Shown here: positions 40,824-51,720 of the stretch, piece after piece | How the letters are laid out: every line of letters begins with the position of its first letter | Numbering within the stretch: the stretch's first letter is position 1 | Made by a program: the position numbers and the translations under genes | NCBI GenBank assembly: GCA_911728455.2 | Contig: OU452234.1 | Location: 12,052,031-12,116,030 of the forward strand | DNA: 64,000 nt | Source: Marthasterias glacialis | Taxonomy: Eukaryota; Echinodermata; Asteroidea; Forcipulatida; Asteriidae | Reading direction: 5' to 3' | The notes under the pieces: generated by a model | The model's database searches: none | What the model saw: only the letters and a program-made list of their open reading frames with translations | What the model was told of the DNA's origin: nothing

Positions 40824-43010
40824 CCAGTCTATTTTTTCTCCCTCCAAATGAAACACCCCCGCACTTTTGTTGAAGTCCGCGCATCAATCTTGAAAATGTC
40901 CCTACACCTCTTTTCAAATAGGACCTCTCTTTGCAGGGCCTAGGTCATCCAAAATACTCAAAGTTAGAAGTCAAAAACCCGCAGGTCACAATTGTTCAAT
41001 GTTTTAGCAACCCGTCACCCTGTTTTGGCTCTTAAATCTGTATAGTATTGAATATTTTGAGGGCATACAAAATATTCATGAGCCCGTTGCACTTTTCCCT
41101 CCCTATTCCGTGTGATGCGCCAATGTGCACAGACAGACATAGTCTTGGATCTACTAACAGGCATATCGCGCTCTTTCTCCTCCTAAGAATTGTCAAAAAC
41201 AGAGGGCGCCATCACTGTCACTCACAAACCCACGGACATAATGTGTGTGCACATATGTGATCCCCGGCCCCAGGAAAGTCTTGGATAATAATTGGTCTTG
41301 CTACATACTCAACCTAGTGTATTAAACCAATATAGCATTTACAATAAACACTTAGTTATAAAATGTCAAAAGGCTGTATATACCGCTGAAAATTACCCGG
41401 ATGTACACACAAAGTAAATGGACGCCGAGATACGACTTTGTTGCAGAATCCAGTCACTTCCTTGTTGCAAGGACAGGACGATATGTAAATTTGAAGGGGG
41501 TTGTTCTTGACCTTTGGCATTATAGAAGGGAGTGAATACATGCAGTTTGAAATTGTCAAAGGAAAGATACACATTTATTGACCCAATTAAAACAACTAAC
41601 ATCACACTACAAAAAATCTGGCTTGCACTACTTTTGGAGTTATTTTCCCCTTACGAGCTTTTTACGCAACATAAACGCTTTTACATGCGCACTATATCTG
41701 TATGTTTAGTTGGACTTACAAGATGACAGATCATGGTCAGACAGTAGCCAAGTGTGACGTCAGCGCAAAGGGTCTAGTACAGAGTAATTGATCAAAATAT
41801 GTAATTGAGTACAATAGTGGTGCCTAAATACTCTGTCATTGTATATAGGGACATTGTCGAAAGTGGGAAAAAAATGTTACCTTGCATTTAAGCAGATTTC
41901 CATTTGGGCCTTGTATGCATGGTCCACACAGTGGCGTAAATAACACATTAACTAAAAATGCAAATACTTATCGTTGTGATCGTTGATCGTTCTGAATATG
42001 GAATAGAAAGAAATAATTCTCTTTGATCTACTTCTCTAGTGCTGAGAATACAGTTCCTTTTAAGCTCCTGATATACTACAACTGCAGGGGTTACCAAAAG
42101 GTGGAAATGCCATCATTTCAACCTACCACCGAAATATTAAAGCGATGACTCTCAACCAACCCTATCATGCCCTGTGTTTTGTCTTTAATTAACAACACCA
42201 TTTATACAAGTTGATGCTTTTATAGTGCCTTTTGCACATGTTGGGATTGGCAATAGGAGTTGAAATAAATGCAGTGGTTTAACTTTGCCAAAAAAATCAC
42301 AACACTGTTTCATTGATTGTTTATCTGTGAGCTGTCTGAGAATCATTAGAAGCTGAATTTAGGGAAATATTATTTCAATATATGGGGGAAATTTATATTC
42401 TAATACGTACATTAAACTACAAAGCAATTGAACATGCGTAACAAAACGCACATGCGTTAAACGTTAGTTGTAAATGCCATGTCAACTTCCCTCCTAAACA
42501 TCATCCCAGTTTACCTATTTCAGAAATAGAAGGGTCCCATCGACTTCTCCACTGCGCATGAACGATGACCGACTGAAATTACTGGAGTTATTTGCACAGG
42601 CAAATGAACACAAAATGGCGTTTATTTTCATCTTACTGTAAGGCGAAGCCTTGCGATTTTTTCACTTTTCAACCCTTTAGAATTGTTCAAACGTTCTGTT
42701 CCTAGCTGGATGTATTCTTCAACCCTTCTAGATTGGTAAGGATCAAAGTTTACTTAAATTCCATGGATTTAAAGTGACAGCCGGATATGGCATTTTAGCC
42801 CTTCTCAAGACTTTGCCTGTGTGAGTCTGACATGTTTGACAGCAACGACCGACCGATCATTGAGGGATAAATTTGCCCAAAAAAGTAAGTCTCGATTCGA
42901 AAGTTGATGTCTGGTTTTAAAGGACAGGGTTCGTTGGGCTAAGAAGCGGAGGGAGTCCAGCGTACTGGCACAATGTATGGGGCTACTAATGCATGCACTT
43001 TACTCTGTAC
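40824..43010. other. Right flank of the satellite array, no gene seen
   Basis: Sequence changes abruptly from satellite to non-repetitive DNA at 40,824. Short open frames on both strands (for example 41,048-41,260 and 41,532-41,726 plus, 41,356-41,605 minus) have no recognisable domain and read like chance frames. A single CRE octamer lies at 41,755-41,762. I see no target-site duplication, transposon terminus or tRNA at the junction. Confidence 0.6.
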
Positions 43011-43268
43011 CAAAGATTATAGAGCACCGTAGGCGCAAGATGGGGAACTGGGCCTTTATCTACTGTTGCAAAGTGAAATACGCATGGGCGCCATTTCGGC
43101 AAGTGAATGTCTATGTTTTCCCATTGATAGCAATTGTCCTTGTCCACACTGGTCCGCACGTATCAGTGTTGTATCAAAAGAGAGTCACTTGCCGAAATGG
43201 CGTCCAGTGAGATTTCACATTTCAGCCAGAGTTCCCCATCTTGCGCCTACGGCGCTGTATAATCTTTG
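43011..43268. repeat. 258-bp imperfect inverted repeat (foldback or MITE-like)
   Basis: The outer arms are 43,011-43,049 and 43,230-43,268, matching over 39 nt with a few mismatches (both contain CAAAGATTATA..GC.CCGTAGGCGC). The inner arms 43,089-43,106 and 43,185-43,202 are an 18-nt perfect match (CGCCATTTCGGCAAGTGA and its complement). The loop is about 78 nt. The hairpin is longer than a normal microRNA precursor. No clear target-site duplication was found. An open frame at 43,066-43,440 overlaps it but shows no recognisable domain. Confidence 0.85.
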
Positions 43269-43839
43269 CTCTGTACCAAACTGTGATGCAAGTCAGGGCA
43301 TCGACGAACATGCGATCCTTTTTAGAAAACGTTACTTGATGTCATGTAGTAGTAAAACACAGATCGTAACGGCTGCATTTTTAGTTGGCCTAAAAGAAAT
43401 AATCGATTTGGAGGACAGAAAGGATCATGAGTATAATTAAGTGCATTTTATTTCATCTTTGATATCTTAAGAAGCCAGTAGGTAATTTTCAGCAATTCTG
43501 TTGAGTTTTTGTCGTAATTATGACTATTTTTTTAAAAATTAGTTAAAAATCCGCTTCGTCGGATTGCCCACAATACGGACTGGGGCGCTGGTACGAACGA
43601 TAATGCCAAAATCTCAAAAAAGGAGTACAGCACCCCAGTTACTGGGATTAGTATGGTCTAACCACTCATAATAATTATCTTGAATTTGAAACTTTACAAT
43701 ATCATTGTGGTAAGCAAATTTTAGTGCATTTCTCATTTATTCTTTTGCCTTGGCCAAACCTCACCCAAACCAACAGTTTCTTGCCGGCTGCTGCATAATG
43801 CCATAATTTAAATGTTTTCCTACATGAAATGCTGTTATA
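43269..43839. other. Unfeatured sequence
   Basis: This is AT-rich, non-repetitive sequence. Apart from the tail of the weak frame 43,066-43,440, no open frame, RNA gene or repeat could be supported. Confidence 0.5.
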
Positions 43840-45420
43840 GAGCCCTCGTTTAGGGATTCCAACAGTATCACACATGTCCAGATTGTTACATATTACGGCA
43901 GATATGGCAGTTCTAAACTCTTGTTTTCACTCTCTGGCAGCTCTGTGTACAGAAATCCCATTGAACAAGCATTTTAAAGGCATTTAGAGCATGACTACTT
44001 AGTTGTCATTATCGTGTTGGATATCGCTGGATGGCCAAGAAAGTTTGATTTTCGGATGCAGGACTACTGGTTACTTCTTTCTGGCTCCATTGTTTCTGGA
44101 GTTATGAACCAGGAGGCTGCCGAATTAGGGGGATCATATTTTTTCCTTTTCTGTTCAGCACTCTTGCTAGGCCATTGTTCACATACACACACAACCCCGA
44201 ATTTATTGGAAGTCCTGGGTGTGGCCTCCTTCTCTGGCCCCTGATATCCTCCGTTTATCCCACAAACCTATATATTGCACACTGCCCGAGAGCACGTGAG
44301 TACTAAGGACTTTCCAACAGCATCAAACTTGTCCAGATCTTTCCAAGATTAGTATAGATATGGCTGTTGTTAACTCTTGTTTTCACTCTCTGACAGCTCT
44401 TTGAATGAAAATCCCTTTGAACATACATGATTGAAAGGCATTCAGAACATCATCGCTTACTCTACATTTCAGGGCAGAAGATGCTGCTGGATGGCAGAGA
44501 AAGCTTGATTTCCTGATGCAAGACTCCTGGAGCTAACTGCATGAAAAAACAAATTTTTTTACAACCAATAATTGTGGAATTATAGATCAGGAGTCTGCCA
44601 ACTTCTTTGTTTTTTTTTAATCTGTCTAGGCCATTGATCGCAGCCAATGTGGATATCTTCCTTTTCTGGCCCACGGTATTCTCCCTGTTAATCCCTATAC
44701 TACACATTGCCAGAGAGCCCTTGGGTAGGACTTTCCAACAGTGTCACACTTGTCCAGATCCTTACAACATTAGAGAAGATATTGCCATTCTTAAAGTCTT
44801 GTTTTCACTCTCTGACAGCTTTGTGTACAACAATCCCATTGAACATGTGTTTGATGGGCATTCGGAGCATCACTGCTAACCCGTCGTTCCCAGGTTGAAG
44901 ATGACCGAGGTATTTGATTTGTGGATGCAAGGCTTCTGGAACTAACAGCAGGTAAAAACAACTTTTTTTAGAACCATTATTTGTGAAGTTATGGATCGGG
45001 AGGCTGCTGACTTTTTATGGGGTCAGTCTTTTTTTGTTTCAATTCAGAACCCTGTCTGGGCCATTGTTCATGGACACACAGCCCCGTCAAAATTAGGAGT
45101 TCTTAGGTGTCCACTTTCCCTGGCCCCTGGCTTCCCCACTGTTTCTCTTTGAACCTTATACTACACATTGTCAAAGAGCCGTTGAGAAGCTCTTACCAAC
45201 AGTGTCACACTTGTCCTGATCCTTACAACATTGGGAAGATATTTTCATTCTAAAATGCTTGTTTTTACTCTCTGTCAGCTCTGTGTACAACACTCCCATT
45301 GAACATGTATTTGAGGGGCATATGGAGCATGACTGCTACCTTGTTGTTCCAAGGTTGAAGAACTTTGATTTTCGGATGCAAGATTACTGGAGCTACATGT
45401 AACTGAAGGTAGAATCTTTA
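43840..45420 (+). repeat. Four tandem copies of a 420-460-bp repeat
   Basis: An anchor near TTCCAACAGTRTCACACTTGTCC occurs at 43,857, 44,312, 44,733 and 45,194 (spacings 455, 421 and 461). Each is followed by matching words such as CTTGTTTTCACTCTCTG, CAGCTCTGTGTACA, CCCATTGAACAT and TTGATTTNNGGATGCA. Units are perhaps 70-80 percent alike by eye. The fourth is cut short near 45,415. Short open frames inside (44,014-44,244; 44,607-44,879; 44,462-44,707 minus) fall at different places in different units and are not conserved, so I do not call genes. The family is unknown to me. Confidence 0.85.
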
Positions 45421-46452
45421 ATTCTGGTGTTAGGAGTTAATTTGCTACCGTTGATCTGCATTAATTCTGCAATTTTTCGGCCATAAAAACGAAAAAATAT
45501 ATGTGACCCGACCCTTCCCCCCCCCCTTAAAACAAATTTCAATTTTGAACCAAAATGTCAAAGTCGTTTTCCCTCTACCCAGTCAAGAGGGAATATTCCC
45601 CAGTACCAGTGCTCTAATTTGCAAGTCCGGATAAGTGTTAGTTCGGGAAATATTCATAATTTTTCGTCTGAAACTTTTAGGCTCAACAAACACAAATCTT
45701 CAGTATCCCAGTTTAAAAGTTGGAGTTTTGGACCAAAATGTCAAAGTCGTTTTCGCTCTACCCAGTCAAGAGGGAATATCCCCCAGTACCAGTGCTCTAA
45801 TTTACAAGTCCGGATAAATGTTAGTTCGGGAAATATTCACAATTTTTCGTCTGAAACTTTCAGGCTCAACAAACACAAATTTTACAGTACCCCAGTTTAA
45901 AAGTTGGAGTTTTGGACCAGAATTTGAAAGTCGTTTTCACTCTACCATATAAAGAGGGACTATCTCCCAGTACCAGTGCTCTACATGTAATTTGCAAGTT
46001 TGCATAAGCGTTAATTCGGGAAATATCCACTATTTTTCGGCTGAAACTTTTAGGGTCAAAAAGCACAAACTTTACAGTACCCCCCCCCAAAAAAAAAATA
46101 TTGGAGTTTTGGACCAAAATGTCAGTCATTTTTGCTCTACCATGTCAAGAGGGAATATGCCCCAGTACCAGTGCTCTAATTTGCAAGTCCGGATAAGCGT
46201 TAGTTCGGGAAATATCCACCATTTTTGGGCTGAAAATTTTAGGGTCAAAAAGCACAAATGTTATTGTACCACCTACAAAAAATTTGAGTTTTGGACAAAA
46301 ATGTCAAAGTCGTTTTTGCTCTACCATATCAAGAGGGAATATCCCCCAGTACCAGTGCTCTAATTTGCAAGTCTGGATAAAAGTTAGTTCGGGAAATATT
46401 CACAATTTTTCGTCTGAAACTTTCAGGCTCAACAAACACAAATTTTACAGTA

Positions 46453-46469
46453 CCCCCCCCCCCCCCCCC
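46453..46469 (+). repeat. C17 homopolymer in the 185-bp array
   Basis: A run of 17 C follows ACAGTA, at the point where most units have only 4-7 C, and is followed by a long A run. The complementary strand is G-rich. This is a hypervariable site of the repeat. Confidence 0.9.
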
Positions 46470-47584
46470 GAAAAAAAAAAAATTGGAGTTTTGGACCAAA
46501 AATGTCAAAGTTGTTTTTGCTCTACCATATAAAGAGGGACTATCTCCCAGTACCAGTGCTCAAATTTGCAAGTTGGGATAAGCGTTAATTCGGAAAATAT
46601 CCACTATTTTTCGGCTGAAACTTTTTAGGTCAAAAAGCACAAATTTTACAGTACCCCCCTAAAAAAAATTGGAGTTTTGGACCAAAATGTCAAAGTTGTT
46701 TTTGCTCTACCATGTCAAGAGGGAATATCCTCCAGTACCAGTGCTCTAATTTGCAAGTCCGGATAAGCGTTAGTTCGGGAAATATTCACAATTTTTGGGC
46801 TGAAAATTTTAGGGTCAAAAAGCACAAATTTTAGAGTACCCCCCTGAAGAAATTTTGAGTTTTGGGGCAAAATTTCAAAGTCATTTTTGCTCTACCATGT
46901 CAAGAGGGAATATCCCTCAGTACCAGTGCTCTAATTTGAATGTCCGGATGAGCGTTACTAAGGGAAATATCCACCATTTTTTGGCTGAAATTTTTAGGGT
47001 CAAAAAGCACAAATTTGACTGTACCCCCCTAAAAAAAATTTGAGTTTTGGACCAAATTGTCAAAGTCGTTTTTGCTCTACCATGTCAAGAGGGAATATCC
47101 CTCAGTACCAGTGCTCTAATTTGCAAGTACGGATGAGCGTTAGTTCGGGAATTATCCACCATTTTTCAGCTGAAACTTTTAGGCTCAACAAACACAAATT
47201 TTATAGTACCCCAGTTTAAAAGGTGGAGTTTTGGACCAGAATTTGAAAGTCGTTTTCACTCTACCATATAAAGAGGGACTATCTCCCAGTACCAGTGCTC
47301 TAATTTGCAAGTTGGGATAAGCATTAATTCGGGAAGAATCCACTTTTTTTTCGGCTGAAACTTTTAGGGTCAAAAAGCACAAACTTTACAGAACCCCCCC
47401 CCCCCCAAAAAAAATTGGAGTTTTGGACCAAAATGTCAAAGTCATTTTTACTCTACCATATAAAGAGGGACTATCTCCCAGTACCAGTGCTCTAATTTGC
47501 AAGTTGGGATAAGCGTTAATTCAGGAAATATCCACTATTTTTCGGCTGAAACTTTTAGGGTCAAAAAGCACAAACTTTACAGTA

Positions 47585-47606
47585 CCCCCCCCCCCCCCCC
47601 CCCCCC
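47585..47606 (+). repeat. C22 homopolymer in the 185-bp array
   Basis: A run of 22 C lies at the same unit position as the C17 tract at 46,453 and a C13 tract at 47,394-47,406. Expansions follow three of the four units that carry the ATAAAGAGGGACTATCTCC subtype. Sequencing or assembly error in run length is possible. Confidence 0.85.
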
Positions 47607-47826
47607 GTAAGAAAATTTTGAGTTTTTGCTCTACCATGTCAAGAGGGAATATGCCCCAGTAGCAGTGCTCTAATTTGCAAGTCCGGATAAGCGTTAGTTC
47701 GGGAAATATCCACAATTTTTGGGCTGAAAATTTAAGGGTCAAAAAGCACAAATTTTAGAGTACTCCCCTAAAGAAAATTTGAGTTTTGTGCCAAAATTTC
47801 AAAGTCATTTTTGATCTACCATGTCA

Positions 47827-48220
47827 AGTGGGAATATCCCCAAATACCAGTGCTCTTATTTGCAAGTCCAGATAAGTGTTAGTTCGAGAAATATCCACCT
47901 TTTTTCGGCTGAAACTTTTAGGGTCAAAAAGCACAAATTTTACTGTACCCCCCTAAAACAACTTAGAGTTTTGGACCTAAATGTCAACAGTCGTTTTTGC
48001 TCTACCATGTCAAAAGGGAATATCCCTCAGTACCAGTGCTCTAATTTGCAAGTTCGGAGAAGTGTTAGTTAAGGAAATATCCCCATTTTCTGGCTGAAAC
48101 TTTGAGGGTCAAAAAGCACAAAGTTTTCTGTAACCCCCTAAAAAAAATTGGAGTTCTGGACCAAAATGTCAAAGTTGTTTTTGCTCCACCATGTCAAGAG
48201 GGAATGTCCCCCAGTACCAG
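47827..48220 (+). repeat. Two-to-three-unit block duplicated at 48,566-48,960
   Basis: Shared private variants (GTTCGAGAAATATCCACCTT, CAACTTAGAGTTTTGGACC, CATGTCAAAAGGGAATATC, AAAGTTTTCTGTAACC and GGAGTTCTGGACC) occur in the same order in both blocks at a constant offset of 738-739 bp (four units). This is a higher-order duplication in the 185-bp array. Confidence 0.85.
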
Positions 48221-49199
48221 TGCTCTAATTTTTAAGTCCGGATAAGCGTTAGTTCGGGAAATATCCACTATTTTTCGGCTGAAACTTTTAGGGTCAAAAA
48301 GCAAAATTTTTACAGTACCCGCCTAAAAATAATTGAGTTTTGGACCAAAATGTCAAAGTCGATTTTGGTCTACCATGTCAAGAGGGAATATCCCCCAATA
48401 CCAGTGCTCTAATTTGCAGGTCCGGAAAAGCATTAGTTCGGGAAATATCCACCATTTTTTGGCTGAAACTTTTAGAATCAAAAAGCACAAATTTTACAGT
48501 ACCCACCTGAAAAGAATTGGAGTTTTAGACCAAAATGTCAAAGTTGTTTTTGGTCCACCATGTCAAGAGGGAATATCCCCCAGTACCAGTGCTCTAATTT
48601 GCAAGTCCGGATTAGTGTTAGTTCGAGAAATATCCACCTTTTTTCGGCTGAAACTTTTAGGGTCAAAAAGCACAAATTTTACTGTACCCCCCAAAAACAA
48701 CTTAGAGTTTTGGACCTAAATGTCAAAGTCGTTTTTGCTCTACCATGTCAAAAGGGAATATCCCTCAGTACCAGTGCTCTAATTTGCAAGTTCGGAGAAG
48801 TGTTAGTTTGGGAAATATCCACCATTTTCTGGCTGAAACTTTGAGGGTCAAAAAGCACAAAGTTTTCTGTAACCCCCTAAAGAAAATTGGAGTTCTGGAC
48901 CAAAATGTCAAAGTTGTTTTTGCTCCACCATGTCAAGAGGGAATATCCCCCAGTACCAGTGCTCTAATTTGCTAGTCCGGATGAGCATTAGTTCGGGAAA
49001 TATCCACCATTTTTCGGCTGAAACTTTTAGGGTCAAAAAGCACAAATTTTACAGTACCCCCCTGAAAAAAATTGGAGTGTTGGACCAAAATGTCAAAGTT
49101 GTTTTTGGTCTACCATGTCAAGAGGGAATATCCCCCAGTATCGGTGCTCTAATTTGCAAGTCCGGATGAGCGTTAGTTCGGGAAATATCCACCATTTTT

Positions 49200-49313
49200 T
49201 GCTCCAGTATTCCAAAATTACACAAGGGTGTCCTTACATGGTTTCTGTTTCTAGGCAGGGGAAACATTCGTGTGTTTACACGTCATCCGGCGGCTACTGG
49301 TTAAATTACAGCC
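49200..49313 (+). repeat. Dispersed repeat copy A (3' part only)
   Basis: GCTCCAGTATTCCAAAATTACACAAG and onward matches the second half of copy C at 50,880-50,985, ending at the same ACTGGTTA. The front half is missing because the 185-bp array ends exactly at its start. The array therefore either inserted into this element or deleted its 5' part. Confidence 0.75.
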
Positions 49314-49891
49314 TGTAAAAAGCTGAAAATGTTCAGTAAATTTTCATCAAGATCTGAATTTCTACTACATATTGTTTTTCTGCCAACAGAAAGGCATGCC
49401 CATTCTTTAATGTTGTCTATCGATCCACTAAGTAGACATATGAGGCATATATGTACAGTGCACCATCAGCTCAACGTCTACCGACCTGTTACTTGTGCAG
49501 ATGTCCAAGGTGGATAGAATAAGTAAGCAAATTACCATTCTCTTTCTTTTCCCTATTGTCATCAGTATAGTGGGCTGTTTTTGCAGCACTGTACAATGAT
49601 CGTACTTCCATGCCATATAAACACTCAGCAGCCATGCAGGCGAAGCCTATCCCAGATGCGTGGCCTATGTAAGATAGATTTACTCTAGAAAACAAAAACA
49701 TTTGTCTTTCTCTACGGTGTTATGAGTCATTTTCAGTGGATAAGGGGGAGGGGGGGGGGGTCAAGTGAGGCAAGGAAAAGTTTGGGGTAGGGGATGGCTT
49801 TTGATGTATTACACCAACCATTAGTGCAATTTTTTAATCCTATTTTGGGGAGGCATGGGGGTAGGAATTTAGGGTGAAGTAAATAAACAAT
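49314..49891. other. Unfeatured sequence with a G-rich tract
   Basis: No gene or repeat copy could be supported. A G-rich run at 49,744-49,760, followed by TTTGGGGTAGGGGATGG up to about 49,797, could form a G-quadruplex on the plus strand. Overlapping short frames on both strands near 49,330-49,700 have no recognisable features. Confidence 0.5.
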
Positions 49892-50155
49892 GGTGGAAGC
49901 CTCTCAATGTCTCGTAATCCTCTTCTTGGAACAAAAGGACAATGGTCTGGAATCGGGATTACACAATTATGTATGAATCGTCGAAATCGTTGAAATATTA
50001 AGACCATGTTTCCTCTTTGTGCGTGCTCTGTGCATGCTCAGTAGTGGAATGTCTAGGCTACCTTTGTTTTGGTATTCCAATTTTACACAATGGCATAATT
50101 AAACGGCATCTGTTTGCTGGCTCCTGTATACACGACATCCAGCATCAACTGGTTG
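49892..50155 (+). repeat. Dispersed repeat copy B
   Basis: This copy begins GGTGGAAGCCTCTCAATG and contains CTTCTTGGAACAAAA, GCATGCTC and TTTTACACAATGGC, ending at CAACTGGTT. It aligns along its length with copy C at 50,680 with many substitutions and small indels. It is a non-autonomous mobile element or an old duplication. No clear terminal repeats were seen. Confidence 0.75.
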
Positions 50156-50679
50156 AAGTAGTGTTTGCAATAAAAACCCCAGTTTTTGTGTTAGCTTGAC
50201 CATCGTGTTGGCACAGCTGGCACTGTAAGTTGGATTGAGTTAAGAGGGGTGCCCACCCATCCCCATGAAAAAAACCAGATACATGTAATTCATTTACTGA
50301 ACTGAAAAGCAATGCGCCCCCCCCCCCCCGAACCGCTCATATGAACAAAACTACAAAATACAGTCTAACAGTTTTTTATGTGTATATCTTTTACAATAGT
50401 ATTGTTACATATCACATTTAAAAACATGTTTTTGGAACACCACTTTGAGTACAATTCTTTCAGTTTAAATAGTATATCATCTTGTACGTTTTTGACAATT
50501 ATGTTTTTGTTAACATGTACAGGTATGCCCGTCTCAAAAGAAATCTACTAGTCAGAAAGTAGATGTCGGAGACCCAACTATCATCATGCAGTCTGGCCAC
50601 TTAAACACCGAACCATGGCTCAACTGCCGACTCACTCTGACTTACCTCCATTGAGCCGAAATGCAATGAATGAGCAGTA
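50156..50679. other. Unfeatured sequence between repeat copies
   Basis: This stretch includes a C13 run near 50,316-50,329. No gene, RNA or further repeat could be supported. Confidence 0.5.
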
Positions 50680-50985
50680 GTGGAAGCCTCTTGATGCCAT
50701 GTAATTCCCTTCTTGGAACAAAAAGACAAAGGTCTATAATCGGGGATTATTTGCATCTGAATGGCTACCAAATACGAGTAAAGTCACAATATTTTTTTTG
50801 TCATTTTGTGAGTGAAACGAAGCGTTACACGGCGTGTGTATGGTCTACGCATGCTCTAAAATTGAATGACCGGGCAACCTTTGCTCCGTTGGTCTGAAAT
50901 TACATAAAGGCGTCCCAAGCCAAACTTCATTTCCAGGCAGGGCAAACATTTTTGTGTATTCACGTCTTCTGATTTCAACTGGTTA
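50680..50985 (+). repeat. Dispersed repeat copy C (longest)
   Basis: This is the most complete copy of the ~300-bp repeat, from GTGGAAGCCTCTTGATG to AACTGGTTA. The 75-codon frame at 50,670-50,897 lies inside it and is disrupted in copy B, so it is not a conserved protein. Confidence 0.75.
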
Positions 50986-51211
50986 ATAAGGTTGCCTTAA
51001 ACATAACTTAAATTGTCTAAACAGTATGCAAGAATTAAACATAACTTAGTTTCCATCAATAGATTGATGCACAAAATTTAATTTTTAAAATAACTTTTGT
51101 GATGTACAATTTGAGTCTTATGAAAATAAAAGAAATTCAAGTCATTCCTGTTTAACTGCGTCTCCATGAGGGCTCAAAATTACACGAATGGACTGACGTA
51201 CTATTGTTTAT
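50986..51211. other. Unfeatured AT-rich sequence
   Basis: No gene, RNA or repeat could be supported between dispersed copy C and the 205-bp direct repeat. Confidence 0.45.
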
Positions 51212-51535
51212 AGTAACCTAGGGCGTCCGGGTAACTTTTTCAGATTTTTTTTCAAAATGTTTATATAAACATATAATTATCTTCTAGGGGGTCTTCCCAC
51301 ACTATAAAATCATCATCAAGCCCGTAGTAGTACATCTAGACACCCAATCATGAAATATAGTTAATCAGACCTTATTTCCAATAGACAATGTACAATATGC
51401 CGTACTGCAGTTTGCAGTACCCTAGGGCATCAGTGTCACTTTTCCAGAATTGTTTTCAAAATATTTATCTGAACATATAACCATCTTCTAGAGGTTTCTC
51501 CCTCACTATATATTCATTTTCAGGTCATTCCAAAA
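51212..51535 (+). repeat. Two-copy direct repeat, 205-bp offset
   Basis: AGTAACCTAGGGCGTC (51,212) and AGTACCCTAGGGCATC (51,417) start two copies that both continue through TTTTCAAAATNTTTAT, AACATATAA, ATCTTCTAG and CCNCACTAT. The copies are diverged, indicating an old tandem duplication. Confidence 0.75.
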
Positions 51536-51720
51536 GGTGGCTGACAGCTCCTTATCAGAAAACAACCCTGACGCTAAGCCCCGCCTTTGACACCACCCCC
51601 CCCCCCGTGCCGCCCCAAACTTCACCCCAAACACACTCACACAACAACAATGCCACAACTAACAGTCGATTGGTGTTTGATCACAACTTATTCCTAGAAA
51701 ATATTATCTATAACCTACAG

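Larger units (their letters stand above)
45474..49200 (+). repeat. 185-bp satellite array, 20 units
   Basis: AGAGGG-anchored unit positions are 45,586, 45,769, 45,953, 46,148, 46,332, 46,533, 46,718, 46,903, 47,088, 47,272, 47,464, 47,642, 47,827, 48,013, 48,197, 48,381, 48,566, 48,751, 48,936 and 49,121. The commonest spacing is 184-185 bp (range 178-201), and length changes come mainly from C and A tracts. The left edge (45,474-45,540) is a decayed unit. The right edge stops at 49,200 inside another repeat. Each unit has TTTTGGACC, AATTTGCA, TTCGGGA, TTTTTCGGC and CAAATTTT in that order, as in the 312-bp satellite. Frames starting MSRGNIPQYQ recur in several units but shift register between units and are not genes. 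Confidence 0.97.

Noticed and set aside
43011-43268. microRNA precursor
   Set aside because: The hairpin is over 250 nt with a large loop and bulges, unlike an animal pre-miRNA.
43066-43440. 124-codon frame with CSVPNC, considered as a zinc-binding (THAP-like) domain
   Set aside because: The spacing of later cysteine and histidine residues does not fit, and the front half is the loop and arm of a hairpin.
44014-44879. Short frames in the 420-460-bp repeat as exons of a tandem gene family
   Set aside because: The frame is not preserved between the four units, and stops fall at different places.
45619-49169. Recurring frames beginning MSRGNIPQYQCSNLQV in the 185-bp array
   Set aside because: The unit length is not a multiple of three and the frame is lost between units. 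This is an effect of the repeat.
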